This document shows positions 9,275 through 19,177 of a DNA stretch of 40,889 nt, in pieces (position 1 is the stretch's first letter; each line of letters opens with the position of its first letter). The DNA lies in NCBI GenBank assembly GCA_030706785.1, contig JAUZNW010000011.1, forward strand, positions 1-40,889, written 5' to 3'. This DNA comes from Bacteroidota bacterium. GTDB lineage: Bacteria; Bacteroidota; Bacteroidia; Bacteroidales; VadinHA17. The notes beneath the pieces are model-generated. The model did no database searches. It saw only the letters and a program-made list of their open reading frames with translations, and had not been told where the DNA came from. A program made the position numbers and the translations under genes.

Positions 9275-11320
9275 ATGGCAAACCCTCTTTTGGAGCACTG
9301 GGATACACCATTTGAAACTCCCCCGTTTCACCTGATTGAACCGGCATATTTCAAGCCTGCAATTGAAGAAGCTATAAGATCAGCAACTGAAGAAATAAAC
9401 AGTATTGCAGAAAACAGCGAACCAGCGTCCTTTGATAACACGGTCGGTGCTCTGGAAAGATCCGCTGAACTTCTTGGACGGATAACCCTGATCCTGTATA
9501 ATCTGAACAGTGCGGACACATCGAAGGAGATCCAGGCTGCAGCACAGGATTCTGCACCCCTGCTTTCACGATTTTCAAACGATATCACCCTCAACGCCAC
9601 ACTTTTTAAAAGAATAAAAGCGGTCTGGGACCAGAGAGACTCACTAGCGTTATGTACAGAAGACAAAATGCTTCTTGAGAAAAAATATAGAAGCTTTCTG
9701 CTCGGAGGGGCTCTACTCGATGACTCAAAAAAAGCCCGGTTCAGGGAGATATCTGAAGAGCTTTCAAAGCTGACCCTGAAGTTCGAGGAAAACGTCCTTG
9801 AAGAAACAAATGCTTTTGAGCTGCAACTTACGGATAAAGACAACCTTGCTGGACTACCCCGGGATGTTGTGAATCAGGCTGCAGCTGAAGCGTCAAACAG
9901 AAAAAAGGAGGGATGGGTGTTCACCCTCAATTATCCTAGTTACATTCCCTTTATGCAGTATTCAGAAAAGAGGGAGCTCCGCGAGAAAATGTTAAAAGCA
10001 TATACTTCGCGGGCATTTCATGGCAACGAAAGAGATAACAGGTCACTTGTGGTCAGTATAGTGAATTATCGCCTTGAAATGGCAAAGATGCTCGGATTCA
10101 GGAATTTCGCCGAGATGATACTGGGGGACAGGATGGCTGACACTCCTGAGAAAGTTCAGAAATTCCTTGAAGACCTGTTCAAAGAATCACATAAGGGTGC
10201 TTTAAGGGATCTCAGGAACATTGAGGAATTTGCTTCAGGTATGGGGCATCATGAAGGAATTGAAAGATGGGACTGGGCATACTATTCGGAAAAGCTCAAG
10301 AAAGCCATGTTCAAGATAGATGATGAAGTCCTGAAACCTTATTTTTCACTCGATAAGGCCCGGGAAGCGGTATTCGTACTGGCTTCAAAGCTTTACGGGC
10401 TTAGTTTCAGGGAAAATAAAGGAATCCCGGTTTATAACGATGAAGTGCATGTATGGGAGGTATTTGATAATCATAATGAGATACTTGCAATTCTTTATCT
10501 CGATTTTCATCCAAGGAAGGGAAAAAACGGTGGAGCCTGGATGACTGCCTTCAGGGAACAAAAGATTATAAACGGACGTAGGATCATTCCTCTGATTTCG
10601 GTCGTTTCAAACTTTGCAAGACCATCCCTGGATAAGCCTTCACTGCTGACTTTCACGGAGCTTACTACTTTCCTGCATGAATTCGGGCATGCTCTTCATG
10701 GCATGCTTTCACAGTGCAGATGGGAAAGCCTTTCAGGGACCAGCGTAGCCCGTGACTTTGTGGAGTTGCCTTCCCAGATAATGGAGAACTGGGCATTTGA
10801 GCAGGAGTGGCTCGATACATGGGCAGAGCATTATGAAACTGGCGAAAAGATACCCGGTGAATATGTCCAAAGGATAAAGGAAGCTTCAGCATTCAATGAA
10901 GGGTACGCGTGCGACAGGCAACTGGGATTTGCATTCCTCGATATGGCCTGGCATAAGATTACACAGCCGGTTACCGGCAATATCGAAGAGATAGAGGCTG
11001 CAGCACTTGAAAAGACCGAACTCTTTCCGAAAATCAAAACATCAAATATGAGCTGTTCATTTACTCACCTGTTCGGAGGAGGATACGCTGCAGGCTATTA
11101 CGGGTATAAGTGGGCTGAGGTTCTCGATGCAGATGCATTCAGCCTTTTCAGAGAAAAGGGAATATTCAACAGGGAAATTGCCCGGTCATTCAGGGAAAAT
11201 ATCCTTGAGAAGGGCGGCTCCGACAAGCCGATGAACCTGTATTTAAAGTTCAGAGGCAAAGAACCTACAATGGATGCTTTCCTTGAAAGAAGCGGACTTA
11301 AATTAACCTCATCCCCATGA
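9275..11320 (+). CDS. M3 family zinc metallopeptidase (oligopeptidase A / dipeptidyl carboxypeptidase-like)
   Basis: HEFGHALHGML active-site motif and M3 N-terminus MANPLLEHWDTPFETPPF. The ORF track begins at a TTG at 9248; ATG 9275 is preferred. Confidence 0.93.
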   Translation: MANPLLEHWDTPFETPPFHLIEPAYFKPAIEEAIRSATEEINSIAENSEPASFDNTVGALERSAELLGRITLILYNLNSADTSKEIQAAAQDSAPLLSRFSNDITLNATLFKRIKAVWDQRDSLALCTEDKMLLEKKYRSFLLGGALLDDSKKARFREISEELSKLTLKFEENVLEETNAFELQLTDKDNLAGLPRDVVNQAAAEASNRKKEGWVFTLNYPSYIPFMQYSEKRELREKMLKAYTSRAFHGNERDNRSLVVSIVNYRLEMAKMLGFRNFAEMILGDRMADTPEKVQKFLEDLFKESHKGALRDLRNIEEFASGMGHHEGIERWDWAYYSEKLKKAMFKIDDEVLKPYFSLDKAREAVFVLASKLYGLSFRENKGIPVYNDEVHVWEVFDNHNEILAILYLDFHPRKGKNGGAWMTAFREQKIINGRRIIPLISVVSNFARPSLDKPSLLTFTELTTFLHEFGHALHGMLSQCRWESLSGTSVARDFVELPSQIMENWAFEQEWLDTWAEHYETGEKIPGEYVQRIKEASAFNEGYACDRQLGFAFLDMAWHKITQPVTGNIEEIEAAALEKTELFPKIKTSNMSCSFTHLFGGGYAAGYYGYKWAEVLDADAFSLFREKGIFNREIARSFRENILEKGGSDKPMNLYLKFRGKEPTMDAFLERSGLKLTSSP

Positions 11321-11371
11321 GTCCCTTTCTCCCATTATGAGAATGGAGTGTGATGAACTGAATTTCAATAG

Positions 11372-11415
11372 ATAAACCCCTCCCACACCGGGGGAGTGGA
11401 CTGGGGAGAGGTCCT
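11372..11415. repeat. C/G-rich intergenic palindromic repeat, copy 1
   Basis: taaacccctcccacaccgggggagtggactggggagaggtcc. Inverted CTCCC/GGGAG-type arms; its reverse complement resembles 35481-35527. Confidence 0.5.
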
Positions 11416-11430
11416 AAACTAAACATATAT

Positions 11431-11438
11431 TATCTTTG
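11431..11438 (+). promoter_or_regulatory. Bacteroidota -7 promoter element (TATCTTTG) upstream of purL
   Basis: TATCTTTG matches TAnnTTTG and lies 67 nt before the purL start. Confidence 0.45.
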
Positions 11439-11504
11439 CTGGAGCAAAATTATTTACATTAGTTTAATTTAAATCGCTATATTTCAATTCCATAACATAT
11501 TTTC

Positions 11505-14500
11505 ATGATCATCTACTTTAAAAGCAGCTCCGGAAATATCATTGCAGCAGGAACTTCAACCAAACTCCCCGGCAAAGACATCGAAAAGCTCAGGTGGCTA
11601 TTTGGTGAAGCTGAACTCCTTCAGAAAGAAACGATTGAAGGAACCTTCATCGGTCCCCGCAGGGAAATGATAACGCCATGGAGCACTAACGCGGTCGAGA
11701 TAACCCAGAATATGGGCATTACCAGCATCCAGCGGATCGAGGAGCTCTTCCCCTCAAAATCACCCTGTCCTGAATATGATCCCATGCTACAGGCTGTTTA
11801 TCAAAATCCTGACCAGTACATCTTTACCATCGAAAGAGTACCTGAAAAAGTCCTTTATATAAACGATATCAGGGAATATAATAAAAAGGAGGGTCTTGCA
11901 TTAAGCAATGAAGAGATCAGGTACCTTGAAGGGCTCTCGGCATCTATAGGACGGCCTCTCACAGACAGCGAGGTCTTTGGTTTTTCCCAGGTCAACTCCG
12001 AACATTGCCGGCATAAGATATTCAACGGCATCTTCATCATCGACGGTGAAGAGAGGGACTCAACTTTGTTCCAGCTCATAAAAAACACGACACATTCTAA
12101 CCGCAATAAAGTAGTTTCGGCATATAAAGATAATTGTGCCTTCCTACAGGGACCAGTTGCAGAACAATTTGCCCCTGGCGCCCAGGACAAGTCCGATTTC
12201 TTTACTGTAAAGAATTATGAATCTGTACTTTCCCTGAAAGCTGAGACACATAATTTCCCGACAACTGTTGAACCGTTCAACGGAGCTTCAACCGGGACAG
12301 GCGGCGAGATCAGGGACAGGATAGCAGGCGGAAAAGGGGCCTTCCCCATCGCCGGAACAGCTGTTTATATGACCTCCTACCCCAGGCCTGACGGGCCTAG
12401 ACCATGGGAAGAAGCCACCGAAGAAAGGCCCTGGCTTTACCAGACACCCGAAGATATCCTTATCAAAGCCTCAAATGGAGCCAGTGATTTCGGGAATAAA
12501 TTCGGGCAGCCACTCATCTGCGGATCACTTCTTACATTCGAACATTTTGAGGACTTGAGGCGATACGGTTATGATAAGGTCATAATGCTTGCCGGAGGCA
12601 TTGGTATAGGAAAAAAGAAAGACAGCCTTAAAAACACTCCTGAAAAGGGGGACCTGATCATTCTGCTCGGAGGTGATAACTACAGGATCGGGATGGGTGG
12701 AGGTGCTGTATCTTCAGTCGAAACCGGAAGATACGACACCTCAATAGAACTGAACGCAGTGCAGAGGGCAAATCCCGAGATGCAGAAAAGGATTTACAAT
12801 GCTATCCGCGCTATGGGAGAATCGGATATCAATCCGATCGTGTCGATCCATGACCACGGAGCCGGCGGGCATCTGAACTGCCTTTCTGAACTTGTTGAAT
12901 CTACCGGCGGGAAAATCGATATCAGCAAGCTGCCTGTTGGAGATCCTACCCTTTCGGCTAAAGAAATAATCGGAAATGAATCTCAGGAAAGGATAGGCCT
13001 GGTTATAAAGGCAGACAAGGTAGAAAAACTTAAACTGGTCGCGGAAAGGGAAAGAGCGCCGATATATATTATCGGTGAAATTACGGGCGATCACCAGTTT
13101 ACCTTCGAAAATAGCATTACAGGTGAAAAACCAATCGATATTGCAGTTGAATCACTTTTTGGCGATCCTCCCCGCACTACCATGGTCGACAGTACAGTAT
13201 CGGCTTCTTTTGGCAAGCCTGGATATTCGCAGGAAAGGATCCATGAGTATATTGAAAAAGTGTTGCAGCTCGAAGAGGTTGCATGCAAAGACTGGCTGAC
13301 TAACAAGGTCGACAGATCTGTTACCGGGCGGCTCGCTAAGCAGCAATGCGCCGGTCCATTGCAGCTACCGCTCAATAATCTAGGAGCTATCACACTTGAC
13401 TATCGCGGAAAGTCAGGCATGGCAACTTCGATCGGACATGCTCCTATAGCCGGACTAATTGATCCTGCTTCAGGATCAGTATTATCGATTGCTGAAGCCC
13501 TCACTAATATAATATGGGCACCCCTTGCTGATAAACTAAAAAGCGTCTCTCTTTCAGCCAACTGGATGTGGCCATGTAAAAATCCTGGAGAGGATGCCAG
13601 GCTTTATTCTGCCGTCCAGGCAGCCAGTAAATTTGCAATTGAGCTTGGTATAAATATTCCGACTGGGAAAGACAGCCTTTCAATGACGCAAAAATATAGT
13701 GATCAGATAGTTATATCCCCGGGTACCGTTATTATATCCGCTGCTGCAGAGGTACGTGACATCAGAAAGATCGTTGAACCTGTTGTAGTTCAGGATCCTT
13801 ATACCAGCCTGCTGTATATCGATATGAGCTGCGACAGTTTCAAAACAGGAGGAAGCTGCTTTGCCCAGATTCTCAATAAGATTGGTGGTGAAGTTCCAAC
13901 GGTCAGGAATCCTCGCTATTTCTCTTCAGTATTCAATACAATCCAGGAACTTATACACAGCGGGAAGATTCTTGCGGGCCATGATATTTCTGCAGGAGGA
14001 ATGATAACCACTCTGCTTGAAATGTGCTTTTCAAATACATCCGGCGGTCTGAGTATCAACCTGTCAGGAATGAATGATGAAGATACCGTCAGGCTGCTTT
14101 TATCACAGAATCCGGGAATTATCATACAGGTCAGGGATGTGAATGAGATCTCAGAGATCCTTCTTGAGCGGGGTATTTCGTATCTTTCAATAGGTCATCC
14201 CGTAACAGAAAGATCTATCCGGGTAATGAACCGCCAGGCAGTCCTCGAGTTCAATATTGACCGACTAAGGGATAAATGGTTTTACACCTCGTACCTTCAT
14301 GACCGCCGCCAGAGCGGACCGGAACTGGCATTTGAAAGATATCAGAATTATAAGAACCATTCAATCCATATTGAGACCGGTAGCTTTGACGGTAAATTCA
14401 AATCGCTGGGAATTTCACCTGACAGACGAAAGAAGTCAGGCATCAGGGCTGCAATAATCCGTGAAAAGGGGGTCAATGGCGACAGGGAGATGGCTTATGC

Positions 14501-15206
14501 CCTATGGCTGGCAGGCTTCGACGTGAAAGATGTACATATGACTGACCTTATCTCAGGCCGGGAAACGCTGGAGGATTTAAATATGATAGTATTTGTGGGA
14601 GGCTTCTCCAACTCTGATGTCCTTGGTTCTGCAAAGGGCTGGGCAGGAGCATTCACCTACAATGAAAAAGCCAGGACCGCACTTGAAAAATTCTATAAAA
14701 GAAGTGATACGCTTTCTCTGGGCGTTTGCAATGGGTGTCAGCTCATGGCTGAGCTTGGCCTGATCTATCCTGATCACGAAAAAGGGCCTAAATTATTGCA
14801 CAACAAATCAAACAAGTTCGAGTCAGGATTTTTAGGTGTGAGGATACCTCAGAACAATTCGGTAATGTTCGGGAATATGTCGGGCATGGAGCTCGGTATA
14901 TGGGTAGCTCATGGGGAAGGCCGGTTCAGCCTGCCCTACCCTGAAAACAAATACAATGTTGTACTTAAATACTCAAAAAGCACTTATCCGGCAAACCCGA
15001 ACGGGTCGGATTATGCCATATCGGGCCTGTGCTCGATTGATGGCCGTCACCTTGCAATGATGCCGCACATTGAAAGGGCCTTTTTCCCGTGGCAGTGCGG
15101 CTATTATCCGGCTGAAATGAAAAAAGATGACATAACCCCCTGGATGAAGGCTTTTGTGAACGCACGTAAATGGATTTCCAAGAAGATTAACGGGTCATCG
15201 GTGTGA
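11505..15206 (+). CDS. purL: Phosphoribosylformylglycinamidine synthase
   Basis: 1233 aa with HCRHKIFNG, KAETHNFPTTVEPFNGASTGTGGEIRD and C-terminal GATase motif GVCNGCQLMAELG. Confidence 0.96.
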   Translation: MIIYFKSSSGNIIAAGTSTKLPGKDIEKLRWLFGEAELLQKETIEGTFIGPRREMITPWSTNAVEITQNMGITSIQRIEELFPSKSPCPEYDPMLQAVYQNPDQYIFTIERVPEKVLYINDIREYNKKEGLALSNEEIRYLEGLSASIGRPLTDSEVFGFSQVNSEHCRHKIFNGIFIIDGEERDSTLFQLIKNTTHSNRNKVVSAYKDNCAFLQGPVAEQFAPGAQDKSDFFTVKNYESVLSLKAETHNFPTTVEPFNGASTGTGGEIRDRIAGGKGAFPIAGTAVYMTSYPRPDGPRPWEEATEERPWLYQTPEDILIKASNGASDFGNKFGQPLICGSLLTFEHFEDLRRYGYDKVIMLAGGIGIGKKKDSLKNTPEKGDLIILLGGDNYRIGMGGGAVSSVETGRYDTSIELNAVQRANPEMQKRIYNAIRAMGESDINPIVSIHDHGAGGHLNCLSELVESTGGKIDISKLPVGDPTLSAKEIIGNESQERIGLVIKADKVEKLKLVAERERAPIYIIGEITGDHQFTFENSITGEKPIDIAVESLFGDPPRTTMVDSTVSASFGKPGYSQERIHEYIEKVLQLEEVACKDWLTNKVDRSVTGRLAKQQCAGPLQLPLNNLGAITLDYRGKSGMATSIGHAPIAGLIDPASGSVLSIAEALTNIIWAPLADKLKSVSLSANWMWPCKNPGEDARLYSAVQAASKFAIELGINIPTGKDSLSMTQKYSDQIVISPGTVIISAAAEVRDIRKIVEPVVVQDPYTSLLYIDMSCDSFKTGGSCFAQILNKIGGEVPTVRNPRYFSSVFNTIQELIHSGKILAGHDISAGGMITTLLEMCFSNTSGGLSINLSGMNDEDTVRLLLSQNPGIIIQVRDVNEISEILLERGISYLSIGHPVTERSIRVMNRQAVLEFNIDRLRDKWFYTSYLHDRRQSGPELAFERYQNYKNHSIHIETGSFDGKFKSLGISPDRRKKSGIRAAIIREKGVNGDREMAYALWLAGFDVKDVHMTDLISGRETLEDLNMIVFVGGFSNSDVLGSAKGWAGAFTYNEKARTALEKFYKRSDTLSLGVCNGCQLMAELGLIYPDHEKGPKLLHNKSNKFESGFLGVRIPQNNSVMFGNMSGMELGIWVAHGEGRFSLPYPENKYNVVLKYSKSTYPANPNGSDYAISGLCSIDGRHLAMMPHIERAFFPWQCGYYPAEMKKDDITPWMKAFVNARKWISKKINGSSV

Positions 15207-15723
15207 GCATGAGCGACATCAGTTTGGTGTTGTCGGGATTCCCGGACCCGTTTTCCCTTGCTTCCTTCGAAAGGACCTTTTCGCTTATCACCTGGATACG
15301 GTACTCACCTGGATCTGAAATATAGAATGATCCCATATATGAATCCGTCTGGTAATAAGGATAAGAAACGTCCTTTGAATTGAGAACAACCCTGTCCGGT
15401 TCCGGAGTAACTTCCAGAAGATTATCAAGAAGGGCTATCTTGACTGAATTTATGTAGCTCAGATTGGTTGTATCTTTTGTCGCACTCGAGAGCCATACCT
15501 TGAACCGGCCCGGCTTCGAAACTACTACGTCCCATTCTGCAGTATTACTCGAGGGATTAATCAGATCACTGTAACAGGTTGCTTTATCCATCTTCAGAGC
15601 AAACGAACCATCAGGAGCCTGTAAAACAGCATTGCCTGATGCGCTCTCGTTTGATGCCTTATGCCCGCATGACCACAGCAACAGAAAACCCATCCCAATT
15701 ATGGTGAATATTGACTTCCTCAT
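15187..15723 (-). CDS. Predicted lipoprotein, possible beta-sandwich domain, function unknown
   Basis: 178 aa with signal peptide and lipobox (LLLWSCGHK). Its 3' end overlaps purL by 20 bp. Confidence 0.65.
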   Translation of the reverse strand: MRKSIFTIIGMGFLLLWSCGHKASNESASGNAVLQAPDGSFALKMDKATCYSDLINPSSNTAEWDVVVSKPGRFKVWLSSATKDTTNLSYINSVKIALLDNLLEVTPEPDRVVLNSKDVSYPYYQTDSYMGSFYISDPGEYRIQVISEKVLSKEARENGSGNPDNTKLMSLMLTPMTR

Positions 15724-15905
15724 CTTACTACTCTCCTAATATTAGACTATCCAAATTGACAACGCATTAAATTCATAACGGCATATTAACAAACAGAGTA
15801 TTTAATAAGTTTGCTAAAAAACAAAAAAAATACCAAAGTTATGCCAACTGGAAAATTAGTTATTAACAAAATGAAGCAAATAAGATTCTTATTAAGAATT
15901 CAGTA

Positions 15906-17813
15906 TTAGAATATCCCGGCTGATTCCCTGACAGGTATTTCACCATGCTTTACCTTTCCTGATGTGAATGGGACTGCTATTGCTTCTGCAACGATTTCTG
16001 AAATATCTGATATTCTGGTTTTTGTGGCCGGTGTAAGCGTCTTCTTGCACAACGGGCAGACAGTAATTATACAATCAGGCTCGCATTTCGCCAGCTCCCT
16101 TGTGACATTGACCGCAATCTTTCTTCTGTCAGCACTGCTTATTTTAATATTTCCCAGGCTTCCTCCGCAACACATAGAATTTTCATCATCAAACTCAGTA
16201 GGTTCAAGCCTGGCAACATGCTTTATTACCTCTTTAGGTTCATCATAAACTCCTGAATTCCTTCCAAGTTCACATGACGTATGATAGGTGACCTTTTTAT
16301 TCAGGAAATTCATTTTGACTGAACCCGTCTCAATCAGGTTCCAGATGAATTGTGAATGGTGCAGTACTTCTACATCGAGATAATAGCTCTCCCGGAACAC
16401 CTTGTAACAGATGGGGCATGAAGTGACGAGGGTATGTGCACCGGATTTCCAGATCACCTGCGAATTATAATTGATAAGCTCCCTCGCTTCCTTATCCTGT
16501 CCGGCCAGCATCAAAGGACGGCCGCAGCATACGCCTCCATTTTCATCCATGAACGACCATTTAAGTCCTGATGCGTTCATAATATTTACCATCGACCTCT
16601 TTATTGAAGGGGTAATATGGGTCATGCAGCCCGCAAAATAAAGGACATCAGCGCTTTGTGAATTAGTTACAGGAAGAAAGTCGAATGGATTACTATAGTT
16701 CTGCCTGGCAGACTGAACTATCTGCCTGTTGCGGAGATATCCCTTCCAGGTATTTGTGTAATTAATATCAGATTCTCCCTTTCTCCTCTGGATCATCCTG
16801 ATCTTTGTGAGTTCTATGCCAACAGGACATTTCAGGTCACACCTGCCGCAAAGCAGGCAGTTATGAGCTATTTCTCCGGTTTCATCCCCATTCCTTATCG
16901 CTTTCATCAGGTAAGCTGACTGGATATGATTTATCCCGGCTGAAAAATTCAGCTGACATTGATCTATACAGATCCCGCATGATGAGCATGAATGCACCTC
17001 CACTTCCGAAAAAGTCCCTGCTTTGTCGCCAGTTTTTATACCTGAATTTCTCATAAAAATGAGGAACAGTTCCACAGGGATGTGGAAATATCTTGTCAGG
17101 GGAAGCATGAAGAAGAAAGTTCCAAGTGACAGTGAATAGAGCCACCAGAACGGGTATGCCACCTCGCGGGCAGGTAAAAATGAAGCAAGGAGTGATCCGA
17201 GGGTCCCTGTAAGAAAGCTTCCTGTCCCGTAAGCTCCGCTTGTGAGGCTTTCTGCAAGAAGACGGCTTGGGAAAACCAGCCAAAGCGCTGTCATTGCTAT
17301 CTTATCCTTAACCTTCAGGTGTGTTGTCTTCTTCATCCCTACAACCTTGGGAGTGAACCGTTTTATTATTGCAAGGATAAGTCCTGAAAGAATAAAGGCC
17401 AGAATAAGGTCCATCATGAAGGAGTATGCTACCTCAGAAAATGTCTTCCCGTAATCGGGATTGAAGAATTTAAAGAAGATCGCCTTGTAGGGTGCATTAA
17501 GATGCCTTTCTCCGAAAATATCCGCTTCAAGTGTCCCGAACAGAATGAGCAGAAACCACCCGAAAGCCAGGCTCATGTGCATGTATCCAAGGCGCGGTTT
17601 TGTTTTCAGGATCTTACGGTGAATCAGGCTTTCGAGAAATATCTCTTTAAGGCTCTGTCCAAATGCCCTCCCGAAAAAGCCCCTCTGAAGCCTGAGCTTG
17701 TCAGGTCTTGAAAGTTCCCTGAACCAGATAATGCTCCTTGTTACAGCATAGATCAGTATGAAGTAAAGACCCAGGTTAAATGGTATGACAAACGGATCAA
17801 ATTGCATATCCAT
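15906..17813 (-). CDS. Membrane-anchored heterodisulfide reductase-like protein (NarI/DsrM-like membrane domain fused to HdrD/DsrK-like 4Fe-4S + CCG domains)
   Basis: 635 aa with several N-terminal TM segments, two 4Fe-4S motifs (CSSCGICIDQC; CLLCGRCDLKCP) and two CCG modules (CMTH...CCGRP...CPIC; CELG...CCGGS...CPLC). Confidence 0.88.
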   Translation of the reverse strand: MDMQFDPFVIPFNLGLYFILIYAVTRSIIWFRELSRPDKLRLQRGFFGRAFGQSLKEIFLESLIHRKILKTKPRLGYMHMSLAFGWFLLILFGTLEADIFGERHLNAPYKAIFFKFFNPDYGKTFSEVAYSFMMDLILAFILSGLILAIIKRFTPKVVGMKKTTHLKVKDKIAMTALWLVFPSRLLAESLTSGAYGTGSFLTGTLGSLLASFLPAREVAYPFWWLYSLSLGTFFFMLPLTRYFHIPVELFLIFMRNSGIKTGDKAGTFSEVEVHSCSSCGICIDQCQLNFSAGINHIQSAYLMKAIRNGDETGEIAHNCLLCGRCDLKCPVGIELTKIRMIQRRKGESDINYTNTWKGYLRNRQIVQSARQNYSNPFDFLPVTNSQSADVLYFAGCMTHITPSIKRSMVNIMNASGLKWSFMDENGGVCCGRPLMLAGQDKEARELINYNSQVIWKSGAHTLVTSCPICYKVFRESYYLDVEVLHHSQFIWNLIETGSVKMNFLNKKVTYHTSCELGRNSGVYDEPKEVIKHVARLEPTEFDDENSMCCGGSLGNIKISSADRRKIAVNVTRELAKCEPDCIITVCPLCKKTLTPATKTRISDISEIVAEAIAVPFTSGKVKHGEIPVRESAGIF

Positions 17814-18141
17814 TCATTTTTTGAAACATTTGCTTTGCCAGGAATACGACATTCCTTGTATTTACTCCCCGGGGGCAGACAAGAGAGCATTTCCCGCAAA
17901 GCATGCATTTTTTAAGCTCGTTCCATGGCTTCTCATTCTCCCCCCTGTGAATGAGAATATTAATCTCCCTGAGACTGAACTGTGTGTAATTACCGGCAGT
18001 GCAGGTCGCGGTACATCCTCCACAGGCAATGCAGAGCTTAAAGCTTGGTTCCTTCTCGCGAATGTAATCAGCCAGGCTTCTGTCGTTTGCTTCCCAATCG
18101 ATATACCTTACCTTTGATATTGAAAATCCGAATTTATCCAT
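17797..18141 (-). CDS. HdrC-like 4Fe-4S dicluster protein
   Basis: 114 aa with CIACGGCTATC and CMLCGKCSLVCP motifs. Overlaps the start of the next gene by 17 bp. Confidence 0.85.
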   Translation of the reverse strand: MDKFGFSISKVRYIDWEANDRSLADYIREKEPSFKLCIACGGCTATCTAGNYTQFSLREINILIHRGENEKPWNELKKCMLCGKCSLVCPRGVNTRNVVFLAKQMFQKMNGYAI

Positions 18142-18142
18142 C

Positions 18143-19171
18143 TCAGGAAGTCCTAATTCTCAAATAATTTATCACCTCTGTTGCTGCCGCCCGGGCATGC
18201 GATATTGTTTCTGTAATGTTCATGGGAGCAGTGCAGGTTCCGGCATAAAATACTCCTTTCAGATTGCTGCGATTATTTGCGTAATGATGATCAGAAGGTG
18301 CAAAGAACTTGTTTTCACCTCGCACCAGACCTGCCAAGCCGGCAATTTTACTTCCCCCTTCCGACATCTCCATCCCGGCCATCAGCACAAGCATGTCAAG
18401 TTCAATTTTTAGTGGTCTGCCTGCAAGAGTATCCTCCACTTTCACAACAAGTCTGCCATCAATCTTTTCGCTAGCTTCCGAGACTTTACCCCTGATAAAG
18501 TTGATGTTCCACTTTTCCTGCGCTTCCCTGTACAATTCTTCATAATGGGCCCCTCCCATTCTCATATCCATATAAAAGCAAAATACTTTTGATTGGGGAA
18601 GCTCTTCCCTGACCTCAATTGCCTGCTTTACTGCAGTCACACAACATAATTTGGAACAATAAATATTGCCCGCCTTCTCATCTCTTGATCCAACACAGTG
18701 TACAAAACCAATTGTTTTGGGTTCTTTCCCGTCAGAGCGTCGTATTTTACCATTTCTAAACATTCCCTCAAGGTCAGCTGATGTGATTACATTGTCGTAA
18801 ATACCATAACCGTATTCCTCTTTCCTTTCACATTTGAAAAGATCAAATCCTGTGGCAAGAACTACAGCATCACATTTTATCTCTTTACCATCGTGTGTGA
18901 GAAGTGAAAAGCCATTCTTGGTCTTTTTGAATTCTTCAATGTAGGTCCCTGTATGAATGCTGATCTTTTTCAGCATCAACTTCTTTTCGAGATAGTCCAG
19001 GACTTCAGAGCTATTTCTCCTGTCGGGAAAAAGCTTGTACCAGTCATTCAGGTGTCCTCCGGTCCTGTTTTCCTTTTCCACTACACTGACAGAGAAACCT
19101 GTTTCTGAGAGCTGACCGGCAACCTCTATCCCGGCTGGACCACCGCCTATTACAACTATATGTTTGTCCAT
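18143..19171 (-). CDS. HdrA-like FAD-dependent oxidoreductase (short form)
   Basis: 342 aa with GGGPAGIEVAGQL dinucleotide-binding motif and HdrA cysteine motif HCVGSRDEKAGNIYCSKLCCVTAVKQA. Confidence 0.87.
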   Translation of the reverse strand: MDKHIVVIGGGPAGIEVAGQLSETGFSVSVVEKENRTGGHLNDWYKLFPDRRNSSEVLDYLEKKLMLKKISIHTGTYIEEFKKTKNGFSLLTHDGKEIKCDAVVLATGFDLFKCERKEEYGYGIYDNVITSADLEGMFRNGKIRRSDGKEPKTIGFVHCVGSRDEKAGNIYCSKLCCVTAVKQAIEVREELPQSKVFCFYMDMRMGGAHYEELYREAQEKWNINFIRGKVSEASEKIDGRLVVKVEDTLAGRPLKIELDMLVLMAGMEMSEGGSKIAGLAGLVRGENKFFAPSDHHYANNRSNLKGVFYAGTCTAPMNITETISHARAAATEVINYLRIRTS

Positions 19172-19177
19172 TAATAA

